Of a stretch of DNA of 11,220 nt, positions 1 to 6,297 are shown piece after piece. The position numbers and the translations under genes are program-made. The notes beneath the pieces are model-generated. The model searched no databases, had not been told where the DNA came from, and saw only the letters and a list, made by a program, of their open reading frames with translations. The DNA comes from an uncultured Azospirillum sp. (GTDB lineage Bacteria > Pseudomonadota > Alphaproteobacteria > RF32 > CAG-239). The stretch is from the NCBI GenBank assembly GCA_946184595.1, contig CAMHFM010000013.1, positions 1-11,220 on the forward strand, read 5' to 3'. Position 1 is the first letter of the stretch. Every line of letters starts with the position of its first letter.

Positions 1-62
1 CTTCATGGAATTACAGCTTTCATAGGCAAACCATACTTTTTAATCAAAAAATTTAATTCCAC
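1..62. other. left edge, possible tail of a convergent gene
   Basis: Only about 60 bases lie left of the terminator at 63-92. The plus strand is open from the edge in one frame to a TAA at 54-56 and in another to a TAG at 23-25. Either could be the end of a plus-strand gene converging on pnp, which would fit the bidirectional terminator that follows. The piece is too short to choose a frame or name a product. The minus strand shows only ATGs that hit stops within a few codons. Confidence 0.15.
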
Positions 63-92
63 AAAAAAAGCACTCCGAAGAGTGCTTTTTTT
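63..92. terminator. bidirectional rho-independent terminator
   Basis: An A7 tract, the stem GCACTC, a CGAA tetraloop, the stem GAGTGC and a T7 tract form a perfect 13-bp inverted repeat. It has a T-run in both directions, so it can end the pnp transcript arriving on the minus strand and any plus-strand transcript arriving from the left. It lies about 210 bases beyond the pnp stop, with a repeat element in between. Confidence 0.85.
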
Positions 93-118
93 ATCACAAC
101 TATTATTATGAAAATAAC

Positions 119-283
119 GAATAATGAGGTTAATAGTAGGCGTCTAGGGCAGAAGTACCCCTCCTCGCGCCAACTTTATAAACTGTGATAAATGTTCTTT
201 ATAGTAAGATTTAAGGGAGAAAAAAGCGGAGCGTACTTTGATGCGTACGTGAGCATTTTTTCTCCCTTACAATCTGCCCTAGA
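119..283. repeat. intergenic palindromic repeat, copy 1
   Basis: The head at 119-158 aligns without gaps to 8808-8847 (33 of 40 identical by hand count). The core GGAGCGTAC (228-236) and GTACGTGAG (245-253), and GCCCTA (276-281), recur in copy 2. Nested arms are visible: TCTAGGGCAGA at 143-153 is the exact reverse complement of 273-283, and the 14 bases at 212-225 are the exact reverse complement of 256-269. The innermost hairpin pairs CGTAC (232-236) with GTACG (245-249). About 58 bases (154-211) sit on the left arm only and look like an insertion relative to copy 2. It fills most of the gap between the pnp stop and the terminator. No coding is seen in 93-300. It could be a REP/MITE-like mobile repeat or a structured RNA element. 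Confidence 0.75.
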
Positions 284-300
284 AAGACATTTTGCACAGT

Positions 301-2421
301 TTAGTGTTCCAGGTCTTCGCCTGTCTCTTGGTTCACACGCTTAGCCGACAACTTAATCTTACCACGATTATCTGTACCTAAGCATTTAACCCACATTGTA
401 TCGCCTTCTTTATAGAAATCAGAAACAGAAGCAATACGTTCATTCTTAACTTCTGAGATATGAACCAAACCTTCTGTTTGACCGAGGAAGCGAACAAATG
501 CACCGAAGTCCATAATTTTCGTAATTGTGCCTTTATAAATTTTTCCTTCTTCAGGAACAGCAACAATACCTAAAATCCAGTTCAGAGCGGCATCACCATT
601 TTCTTTCTTCAAAGAAGCAATACGAACGACGCCGTCATCTTCGATATCGATTTTACAACCGGTTGTTTCGGTAATTTCACGAATAACTTTACCGCCTGAA
701 CCGATAACTTCACGGATTTTATCAACCGGAATCTTAATAGCAACGATACGCGGTGCTTTATCAGAAACATGCGGACGAGGCTCTGCAATAGCCTTTGCCA
801 TTTCGCCCAAGATATGAATACGACCTTCATGGGCTTGAGCCAAAGCTGTTTGCATAATTTCTTTGGTGATAGATGTAATTTTAATATCCATCTGTAAAGC
901 TGTTACACCGTCTTTTGTACCAGCTACTTTGAAGTCCATATCGCCGAGGTGATCTTCGTCACCCAAGATATCTGTCAAAACAGCAACACGACCATCTTCT
1001 TCCTTAATCAAACCCATAGCAATACCTGCAACAGGCTTACGCATCGGCACACCGGCAGACATCAAAGACATTGTCGTACCGCAAACGGTTGCCATAGAAG
1101 AAGAACCGTTAGATTCCATAATATCAGAAACGACACGAACCGTATAAGGGAAAGCATCCTTATCTTTCGGCATCATTGGGTGAATAGCACGCCATGCCAA
1201 TTTTCCGTGACCAATTTCACGACGTCCCGGAGAACCGATACGCCCACATTCACCGACAGAGAACGGTGGAAAGTTATAGTTTAACATAAAGTCTTCTTTA
1301 TACTCATCCATCAAACCGTCAACGACCTGTGCATCATCACCCGTACCTAAAGTTGTCACAACTAAAGCCTGTGTTTCACCACGAGTGAAGATAGCTGAAC
1401 CATGAGCCATCGGTAAAACATCAACTTCACATTGAATTGGACGAACCGTCTTGGTATCACGACCATCAATACGATGACCCGTTGTCAAAACTTTTTCACG
1501 AACAACTTTATGCATAATGGCTTCGATAACATCACCAATATAACGTTGCTCAATTTCATTTTCAGGATCAATCGTTGCCTTAACTTCTTCACTGGCCTGA
1601 CCGACTAATGTGCCGCGAGCTAACTTATCTGTTACTTTGAAAGCTTCTTCATATTTACCGATAAATTGCTTTTCTATACGATCATATAAATCATAATATT
1701 CCTTAGGAAATTCAGGAGATTCCCATTTTTCTTTACCGGCTTCTTGAGCTAATTCATTAATCATTTTAATAACCGGTTGGAAACTCTCAAAACCGAACAT
1801 AACAGCATTGAGCATGGTCTCTTCAGACAATTCCTGAGCTTCAGACTCAACCATCAAAACACCTTCATTGGTACCGGCAACAACCAATTCCAAATTTGTT
1901 TCTTTGAGTTGCTCAATCGTCGGGTTCAAAACATATTGACCATTGATATAACCGACTTTAGCACCGCCGATAGGCCCTAAGAACGGAATACCGGAAACAG
2001 CCAAAGCAGCAGAAGCAGCTAACATTGACGGAATATCTGAATCAGTTTTCTGATCATGAGATAAAACCGTACAAATAATCTGAACTTCATTTTTGAAAGC
2101 ATCAGGAAACAACGGACGAATAGGTCTGTCAATCAAACGAGAGAGCAAAACTTCACGTTCACTTGGTTTTCCTTCGCGCTTCATAAAGCCGCCCGGAATT
2201 TTACCGGTTGCATAATATTTTTCCTGATAGTTAACCGTTAAAGGAAAGAAATCCTGATCTGCTTTTACCTCTTTGGCGGCGCAAACGGTCGCAATAACCT
2301 CTGTCTCTCCATACCTTACAACAACAGCACCGGTTGCCTGACGAGCTAATTTACCGGTTTCAAAAACTAACGGACGTCCGCCCCATTCCATCTCTTTGCG
2401 GACAACTTTAAAATCTATCAT
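301..2421 (-). CDS. pnp: polyribonucleotide nucleotidyltransferase (PNPase)
   Basis: Phosphorolytic 3'-5' exoribonuclease of cytoplasmic mRNA decay; in the family it is a trimer and often part of a degradosome. The 706 residues match the usual length of about 700. Visible in order: a first RNase PH core (about 10-140), an all-alpha linker (about 150-300), a second RNase PH core opening at GHRIDGRD (315-322), a KH domain with IGSGG (573-577) and an S1 domain (about 627-695). The catalytic region GDEDHLGDMDF holds Asp488 and Asp494, equivalent to the E. coli active-site aspartates. The ATG at 2419-2421 has AAAGGAAAG about 9 bases upstream, which supports this start. It follows rpsO, as in most proteobacteria, after a 347-base leader with several hairpins. 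PNPase commonly controls its own leader; whether it does so here is inference. Confidence 0.98.
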   Translation of the reverse strand: MIDFKVVRKEMEWGGRPLVFETGKLARQATGAVVVRYGETEVIATVCAAKEVKADQDFFPLTVNYQEKYYATGKIPGGFMKREGKPSEREVLLSRLIDRPIRPLFPDAFKNEVQIICTVLSHDQKTDSDIPSMLAASAALAVSGIPFLGPIGGAKVGYINGQYVLNPTIEQLKETNLELVVAGTNEGVLMVESEAQELSEETMLNAVMFGFESFQPVIKMINELAQEAGKEKWESPEFPKEYYDLYDRIEKQFIGKYEEAFKVTDKLARGTLVGQASEEVKATIDPENEIEQRYIGDVIEAIMHKVVREKVLTTGHRIDGRDTKTVRPIQCEVDVLPMAHGSAIFTRGETQALVVTTLGTGDDAQVVDGLMDEYKEDFMLNYNFPPFSVGECGRIGSPGRREIGHGKLAWRAIHPMMPKDKDAFPYTVRVVSDIMESNGSSSMATVCGTTMSLMSAGVPMRKPVAGIAMGLIKEEDGRVAVLTDILGDEDHLGDMDFKVAGTKDGVTALQMDIKITSITKEIMQTALAQAHEGRIHILGEMAKAIAEPRPHVSDKAPRIVAIKIPVDKIREVIGSGGKVIREITETTGCKIDIEDDGVVRIASLKKENGDAALNWILGIVAVPEEGKIYKGTITKIMDFGAFVRFLGQTEGLVHISEVKNERIASVSDFYKEGDTMWVKCLGTDNRGKIKLSAKRVNQETGEDLEH

Positions 2422-2525
2422 ATATTTCTTTCCTTTTCTAATATATCTCTTTCAAACATCATTCAGAAGAGCCCTCCCTTCCGAACCACCTGCCGGCTCA
2501 CCCGAACAGGATTTTAAAACGACAA

Positions 2526-2544
2526 TAGGGGCATAAAGCCCCTA
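2526..2544 (-). promoter_or_regulatory. hairpin in pnp leader
   Basis: TAGGGGC (2526-2532), a 5-base loop and GCCCCTA (2538-2544) form a perfect 7-bp stem. On the minus strand it is followed by TTGTCGTTTT, which is too broken a T-tract for a strong terminator. It could be a weak attenuator, an RNA processing site or a stabilising hairpin ahead of pnp. Confidence 0.5.
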
Positions 2545-2547
2545 ACA

Positions 2548-2610
2548 TCAAAAAATAGTGCATAGGCTGAAATAAGTAAAAATGCTGTTTTTATCTTCAA
2601 AATTTATCAT
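2548..2610 (-). CDS. possible short leader peptide upstream of pnp
   Basis: A 20-codon open frame, ATG at 2608-2610 and TGA at 2548-2550. AAGG lies just upstream of the ATG, closer than usual, with GAGG further back. The peptide reads MINFEDKNSIFTYFSLCTIF and contains four phenylalanines and a tyrosine. Its stop ends three bases before the 2526-2544 hairpin, a layout like a leader-peptide attenuator. In AT-rich DNA, TTT codons and short frames arise easily by chance, so this is only a candidate. Confidence 0.15.
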   Translation of the reverse strand: MINFEDKNSIFTYFSLCTIF

Positions 2611-2664
2611 TTTCCTTACCCCAACCTCTTTAACATCTAAAAACTATCAAACACCTAATCTTCA

Positions 2665-2768
2665 GAAGTTTGATAAAGGGGATTGCTATTGAGCGCTTTT
2701 TGAATGCGGTGTACAAATTAGTACATAAATGAAAAAAGCGCCAATTTGAATCCCCTTTTGCAAACTTC
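2665..2768. repeat. 104-bp long palindrome between rpsO and pnp
   Basis: Nested inverted repeats: GAAGTTTG (2665-2672) with CAAACTTC (2761-2768), AAAGGGGATT (2675-2684) with 2749-2758, GCGCTTTTT (2693-2701) with 2733-2741, and a tip TGTAC (2710-2714) with GTACA (2721-2725). The outer arm ends directly beside the rpsO stop codon (2769-2771). As RNA on the minus strand it would form a stem of over 30 pairs with small internal loops. It could act as a transcript-end stabiliser, an RNase III site or a partial terminator between rpsO and pnp. The GTAC-GTAC tip resembles the two repeats at 119-283 and 8808-8913, but the rest does not clearly align. Confidence 0.75.
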
Positions 2769-3038
2769 CTATCTACGGATGTTCAATTTCTTAATGATCT
2801 CAGCATAACGAGATTCACTCTTGGCTTTCAAGTGATCTAACAAGTGACGGCGTTTACTAACCATTTTCATTAAACCCAAACGAGAGTGTAAATCTTTGTT
2901 ATGTGTATTGAAGTGTTCAATCAAACCATTAATTCTGTATGTCCAAATAGCAATTTGAACTTCAGCAGAACCGCTGTCTTTAGCTGATTGACCAAATTCT
3001 TTTATAATCTCTTGTTTTTTTTCATTTGTAATCGACAT
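2769..3038 (-). CDS. rpsO: 30S ribosomal protein S15
   Basis: Primary 16S rRNA-binding protein of the 30S platform, which also contributes to an inter-subunit bridge. The 89 residues are the standard length. The family pattern is clear: an N-terminal helix (KQEIIKEFGQ), then GSAEVQIAIWTYRINGLIEHF, then HSRLGLMKMVSKRRHLLDHL and the C-terminal YAEIIKKLNIRR. The ATG at 3036-3038 has AAAAGGAAA 7 bases upstream. That ribosome binding site lies in the 18-base gap after the truB stop, so the two genes are surely co-transcribed. A long palindrome begins directly after its stop. S15 autoregulates in several bacteria; I see no identifiable S15-binding leader here. Confidence 0.98.
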   Translation of the reverse strand: MSITNEKKQEIIKEFGQSAKDSGSAEVQIAIWTYRINGLIEHFNTHNKDLHSRLGLMKMVSKRRHLLDHLKAKSESRYAEIIKKLNIRR

Positions 3039-3056
3039 CTGTTTTTCCTTTTTACA

Positions 3057-3965
3057 TTATAGATTAAACACGCGAACCGGAGAAATTCGTCTCTCCTCAA
3101 TCCGCACAATCGCAACCAACTTGCCCTGGCTGAAAGCAACCATCTCCTGTCCTAAATGCTGTTGCACTTGATAAGACTTTGGAGACAAGCTTTGTCCCTG
3201 TTTAAGTTTAAGTGCGTCCGCTTCCGAAACAGCCAAGTCCGCGATGTCGCGCAGAGAGGTTTCTAACGGAAGCAAATTCTTACTGAGGTCATCAATATGC
3301 ACCATATTTTTTATTTTTTCCAGTAAAATCGCATCTTGAATCAAAAATTTTCCGCATTTTGTGCGTCTTAGCTCCTGTAAATAGCCCTTTGAGCCTAATT
3401 TTAGAGCAATATCCCGCCCTAATGTGCGAACGTATGTCCCTTTAGAACATTTTACCCAAAATCTGGCTTGCCGATTCGCATTCATTTCTAAAAAACGCAA
3501 ATCAAAAATTTCAATTTCCCGCTCTGGCATATCAACTTGTTGCCCGTCACGTGCTAACTTATACGCCCGCTCACCATTAATTTTAATCGCCGAATACATC
3601 GGCGGTGTTTGCTTAATTTTACCGATAAATAAAGGAATAACTTGTTTTATTTCGTCTTCAGTCGGAATTTTTTCGCATCTCTCAACAACTTCACCTTCAC
3701 TATCATCTGTATTGGTTGAAGCGCCAAATTGTAAAAGAAACTCATATTCCTTATCGCCATCCGTCACATAAGGTAAAACCTTTGTTGCTTCCCCAAAGGC
3801 GATAGGAAGGACACCCGTTGCAAACGGATCTAAAGTTCCGGCATGCCCATTTTTTTTGGCATTAAACAAGCGACGGGTCAGATTAACCACCTGCGTTGAC
3901 CCGATATCTCTCGGCTTATCAATAATCAGCCAGCCGTTGATGTCTTCCCCTTTTTTATGTCGCAT
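3057..3965 (-). CDS. truB: tRNA pseudouridine(55) synthase TruB
   Basis: Converts U55 to pseudouridine in the T-loop of most tRNAs and also helps tRNA fold. I place the start at the ATG at 3963-3965, giving 302 residues from MRHKKGEDINGWLIIDKP, because GAGGAG sits 6 bases upstream. The frame stays open for 23 more codons to a possible start at 4034, but that stretch has no family match. The catalytic motif is HAGTLDPFATGVLP with Asp46. KINGERAYKLARDG and CSKGTYVRTLGRDIA are further TruB signatures, and a PUA-like C-terminal region ends the protein. It normally follows rbfA directly; here about 4.4 kb of other genes lie between them. Confidence 0.96.
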   Translation of the reverse strand: MRHKKGEDINGWLIIDKPRDIGSTQVVNLTRRLFNAKKNGHAGTLDPFATGVLPIAFGEATKVLPYVTDGDKEYEFLLQFGASTNTDDSEGEVVERCEKIPTEDEIKQVIPLFIGKIKQTPPMYSAIKINGERAYKLARDGQQVDMPEREIEIFDLRFLEMNANRQARFWVKCSKGTYVRTLGRDIALKLGSKGYLQELRRTKCGKFLIQDAILLEKIKNMVHIDDLSKNLLPLETSLRDIADLAVSEADALKLKQGQSLSPKSYQVQQHLGQEMVAFSQGKLVAIVRIEERRISPVRVFNL

Positions 3966-3982
3966 ATTTTTCTCCTCGCCTA

Positions 3983-4011
3983 ACCATACAAAACTAATTC
4001 TATCTTGTAAA
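3983..4011 (-). promoter_or_regulatory. candidate sigma70 promoter for truB-rpsO-pnp
   Basis: On the minus strand, TTTACA (4006-4011) and TATGGT (3983-3988) are separated by 17 bases. Initiation about 7 bases downstream of the -10 would leave a very short leader with the GAGGAG ribosome binding site almost at the 5' end, which weakens the call. Some promoter is expected here because the upstream neighbour points the other way. Confidence 0.3.
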
Positions 4012-4105
4012 CGCTGTTTTTTAGACAAAAACAAACCTCAAAACAGCTATACTTTTTACACTCGTGATTATTTTATTTTTATTATTAACTAACAAATATT
4101 GTTGT

Positions 4106-4933
4106 ATGAAAAAAATCTATTTGCAGTACTTAGAACAGTACAAAGGGTTCGGTATCAATGACGAAGCTATCAGTGAACTGGAAGAAAAGGAAATCATTCC
4201 TGAGTTGGTATTAGATGATGAAGCATACAATCGCCTTTATGTTCCGACACCTCAGCCTGGTGCACCTGTCATCGGTTTTCTGATGGGTCGAGAAAAGGGG
4301 TATTACAGTGCTGATTGGAACTACGTACGAGCTCTGGCCAAGACTGGTGCTTACATTCGGTTCCTGACCTACGAAGCTCCTGTCTCTCAGTTTATGGGAT
4401 GTAATGCATTAGTTTTACCGGGAGGTGCCTTTGCTTCTCCTGAAGACTTCTATACAGATCCAAAACAGTATGATGGTCCGTCACCACGATGCAACGCCTA
4501 TCTGCAACTTATTAAGAGTGCTGAGTGCCGTCACATTCCCATGCTCGGAATCTGCGCCGGAGCGCAAATGATCGGAGCAATGTTTGGCCTTAAGATGTAT
4601 CGTGACCAGAGTTATCTGGACAGTAACATCAATCACAAGACCAAGAGCTCATATGCTCACAAGGTCAACATTTTGGCCAACACGCCACTCCGCGACATCA
4701 TTGGTGCATCATGGGTTTGGACTAATTCTCGTCATAATGAGAGTATGGTCTCCGACGACAGCCAATCTGAACTCAAATTCTACGCCTTTGCTGAGGACGG
4801 TGTCCCCGAAGCCTGGGGCTCTGCAGAAAGAAAAATTCTCTGCATCCAATGGCACCCTGAGGATGAGGCTACATTAGGCAACAAAGCCATGCAAGCCATC
4901 TACAATTGGGTAGCCAAGGCTGCTGAACAGTAA
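4106..4933 (+). CDS. C26-family (PuuD-like) class I glutamine amidotransferase-type hydrolase, paralogue A
   Basis: Probably a cytoplasmic gamma-glutamyl hydrolase of peptidase family C26; the natural substrate is unknown. 275 residues. The nucleophile elbow MLGICAGAQMIG holds Cys150, and IQWHPED holds His250 and Glu252, completing the triad. LPGGAFASPEDFYTDP (104-119) and TNSRHNESM (206-214) match substrate-loop positions of the family. A 50-residue N-terminal segment before the core is shared with the paralogue at 6298-7212; the two are about half identical by eye. The start at 4106 matches the paralogue's N-terminus; a GTG at 4064 is less likely. There is no Shine-Dalgarno, and the leader is very AT-rich with a possible -10 TATACT at 4048-4053. 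Base composition looks richer in GC than most neighbours. It converges on the VanX-like gene through a shared terminator. Confidence 0.85.
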   Translation: MKKIYLQYLEQYKGFGINDEAISELEEKEIIPELVLDDEAYNRLYVPTPQPGAPVIGFLMGREKGYYSADWNYVRALAKTGAYIRFLTYEAPVSQFMGCNALVLPGGAFASPEDFYTDPKQYDGPSPRCNAYLQLIKSAECRHIPMLGICAGAQMIGAMFGLKMYRDQSYLDSNINHKTKSSYAHKVNILANTPLRDIIGASWVWTNSRHNESMVSDDSQSELKFYAFAEDGVPEAWGSAERKILCIQWHPEDEATLGNKAMQAIYNWVAKAAEQ

Positions 4934-4934
4934 C

Positions 4935-4967
4935 AAAAAAGGACTTCATAATGAAGTCCTTTTTTTT
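4935..4967. terminator. bidirectional terminator between convergent genes
   Basis: A6, GGACTTC (4941-4947), loop ATAAT, GAAGTCC (4953-4959) and a T8 tract (4960-4967). It begins one base after the stop of the plus-strand hydrolase, and its T-tract supplies part of the TAA stop of the minus-strand dipeptidase (4966-4968). Confidence 0.9.
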
Positions 4968-5562
4968 ATTCCCATTCAATGACCGGATAGTGTTGCCAAC
5001 CGATCAAATTATAGTGCCACCACTCATGTGGTATCGACTCAAACCCGTGAGTCTCCATTAAGCACTTCAACTCCTCGCGATTCTGGATAGCTTCCGGACT
5101 AGCATCGAAATAATCATGCCTTGCCTTTTTGAGGTGAGCCTGAAATTCCTCGAATTTTCCTTCTGCAACTTGTGCAGCAAATTCCGGCGTATAAGCATCC
5201 ACCTCTGTCGGATAGGCGAGATTGTTTCCATCCAAATCCGTCAAGCAGACGTCCACCGCCGTTCCATGGCAGTGGTTAGAGGTCTGATATTCCGGACGGA
5301 AGAAGCCTTTAATAGGCACAACTTCGACGCACCGCATATGCGCTACCGGTGGACGATAAGCGTCACATATGCGCATCTTACACCCCATTTGTTCCAACTC
5401 AGGAATCAGAGATAACAACTTTTCAGCCACATCTTTGTGCATGTAAAGTTGATTACCGAAACCAACTTCTGAATACACTGGGCGTGAAAGCATATTATTC
5501 GATCGGGCATACATGAGATCCACAATAAAATGAGGATCATTGAATTTAATTAGATTTTTCAT
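4966..5562 (-). CDS. D-alanyl-D-alanine dipeptidase, VanX/DdpX type (peptidase M15D)
   Basis: Zinc dipeptidase that splits D-Ala-D-Ala. The family serves vancomycin resistance (VanX) or wall-dipeptide scavenging (E. coli DdpX); without vanH or a D-Ala-D-Lac ligase nearby, scavenging or recycling is the better guess. 198 residues, near the usual 190-200. Zinc ligands His97 and Asp104 lie in SNHCHGTAVD, the catalytic Glu180 and ligand His183 in EWWH, and Arg70 in AYRPP. No signal peptide or membrane segment, so a cytoplasmic location is expected. The ATG at 5560-5562 has only a weak TTAAG upstream, not a good ribosome binding site. A good promoter sits about 45 bases upstream. Hand counts of sample lines give 43-52 percent GC, above most of the window, like its convergent neighbour. 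Confidence 0.92.
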   Translation of the reverse strand: MKNLIKFNDPHFIVDLMYARSNNMLSRPVYSEVGFGNQLYMHKDVAEKLLSLIPELEQMGCKMRICDAYRPPVAHMRCVEVVPIKGFFRPEYQTSNHCHGTAVDVCLTDLDGNNLAYPTEVDAYTPEFAAQVAEGKFEEFQAHLKKARHDYFDASPEAIQNREELKCLMETHGFESIPHEWWHYNLIGWQHYPVIEWE

Positions 5563-5606
5563 ACTTAAGTTTCAAATTGTTAGATTAATAATAAAAAAAC
5601 AGAGTT

Positions 5607-5635
5607 AAAATAGCATATTTTAATACTTATGTCAA
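5607..5635 (-). promoter_or_regulatory. sigma70 promoter of the VanX-like gene
   Basis: On the minus strand, a perfect TTGACA (5630-5635) and TATTTT (5607-5612) are separated by exactly 17 bases. The start codon lies about 45 bases downstream of the -10. The -35 sits just beyond the stop of the upstream phosphatase gene (5643-5645), so the dipeptidase can be expressed independently of it. Confidence 0.7.
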
Positions 5636-5642
5636 AAAAAAA

Positions 5643-6194
5643 TCACATTTCCGTTTCAAACCATTCGCAATTAGCAATAGGATGATGAATTTTGAAAAAA
5701 TAATAATACAAAATACACATCACCGCTCCGTGTGAAATAATACCGATACAATCACACTTTCCTTCGTTTTCTTTTTTAATTTTTTGTAATACGGAAACGA
5801 CACGAGCTATACATTGATTAATTGTTTCCCCTCCCGGTAAATGTTGATCATATAATTCAGGATCTGTCTCATTAAACAACACTTTATCAATACCGAATTG
5901 TTTAATAGCATCAGGAACATACATCCCCTCGACATCCCCATAATGAAACTCTTCTATTCCACCAATCGGTTCGACATCTAACCCGCAAGCAGCTGCCACT
6001 AAAGTTCCGGTTTGTATTGCTCGCGTTAAAGTTGAGCTGTAAATTTTTTCCAAACCCAAATTCTTAGCTTTTTCTGCCAATTCTTTAGCCTGCTGAATAC
6101 CATTGGCATTTAAGGGAGTATCCATCCCGGCTCCTTGCATAATATTTTTAACATTACTGTCTGTTTCACCATGACGAAAAAAGATAAATTTCAT
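5643..6194 (-). CDS. histidine phosphatase family protein (phosphoglycerate mutase-like)
   Basis: Member of the RHG superfamily, which transfers phosphate through a phospho-histidine. 183 residues, short for a true cofactor-dependent phosphoglycerate mutase (about 230-250) and typical of the phosphatase branch (CobC/GpmB-like). The N-terminal FFRHGETDSN carries the nucleophile His8 with Arg7; SSTLTRAIQT carries Arg58; EEFHYGDVEG holds the general-acid glutamate; ISHGAVM carries the second catalytic His155. The substrate cannot be told from sequence; no cobalamin or glycolytic neighbours are present. The ATG at 6192-6194 has AGAGGA 8 bases upstream. It is divergent from the C26 paralogue at 6298 with a 103-base gap. 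A T-rich run follows its stop but no hairpin, so some read-through into the VanX-like gene is possible. Confidence 0.9.
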   Translation of the reverse strand: MKFIFFRHGETDSNVKNIMQGAGMDTPLNANGIQQAKELAEKAKNLGLEKIYSSTLTRAIQTGTLVAAACGLDVEPIGGIEEFHYGDVEGMYVPDAIKQFGIDKVLFNETDPELYDQHLPGGETINQCIARVVSVLQKIKKENEGKCDCIGIISHGAVMCILYYYFFKIHHPIANCEWFETEM

Positions 6195-6242
6195 TGTTTT
6201 TTTCCTCTATATATTGTCCACACCTATTCTTCCATATAATCA

Positions 6243-6271
6243 TTGCCAAAACGTAAATTTTCGGCTATAAT
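6243..6271 (+). promoter_or_regulatory. sigma70 promoter of C26 paralogue B
   Basis: TTGCCA (6243-6248, one mismatch to TTGACA) and a perfect TATAAT (6266-6271) with a 17-base spacer. The start codon at 6298 follows 26 bases after the -10, with GGAG at 6287-6290. No comparably good promoter is visible for the divergent phosphatase. Confidence 0.75.
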
Positions 6272-6297
6272 CCGACCATACAACACGGAGAAATATC

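Larger units (their letters stand above)
2422..2664 (-). promoter_or_regulatory. pnp leader region
   Basis: This stretch between the rpsO-side palindrome and the pnp start holds no full-size gene. Read on the minus strand it contains a possible 20-codon frame (2548-2610), a perfect hairpin (2526-2544), a second inverted repeat GAGCC/GGCTC (2469-2473 with 2495-2499) enclosing a purine-rich loop, and the pnp ribosome binding site (AAAGGAAAG). I see no convincing -35/-10 pair, so pnp may rely mainly on read-through from rpsO. In Enterobacteria this position carries the RNase III-processed, PNPase-autoregulated leader; a similar role here is inferred from position and structure only. Confidence 0.4.

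Noticed and set aside
119..283. CRISPR array or tRNA-like gene in the repeat region
   Set aside because: There are no evenly spaced direct repeats and no cloverleaf or T-loop pattern; the structure is nested inverted repeats.
949..1284. Open frame antisense to pnp on the plus strand
   Set aside because: It lies wholly inside the PNPase catalytic region, has a low-complexity Thr/Arg/His-rich translation and no ribosome binding site; it is a shadow of pnp.
3966..4034. 23-residue N-terminal extension of TruB
   Set aside because: The downstream ATG at 3963-3965 has a strong GAGGAG at good spacing, and the family homology begins after it.
4584..4877. Open frame within paralogue A on the same strand
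   Set aside because: It overlaps conserved catalytic residues of the hydrolase in another frame and has no family match.
4966..5562. Vancomycin resistance cassette
   Set aside because: Only a VanX-type dipeptidase is present, with no vanH, vanA/B ligase or vanRS nearby; the family also includes non-resistance enzymes such as DdpX.
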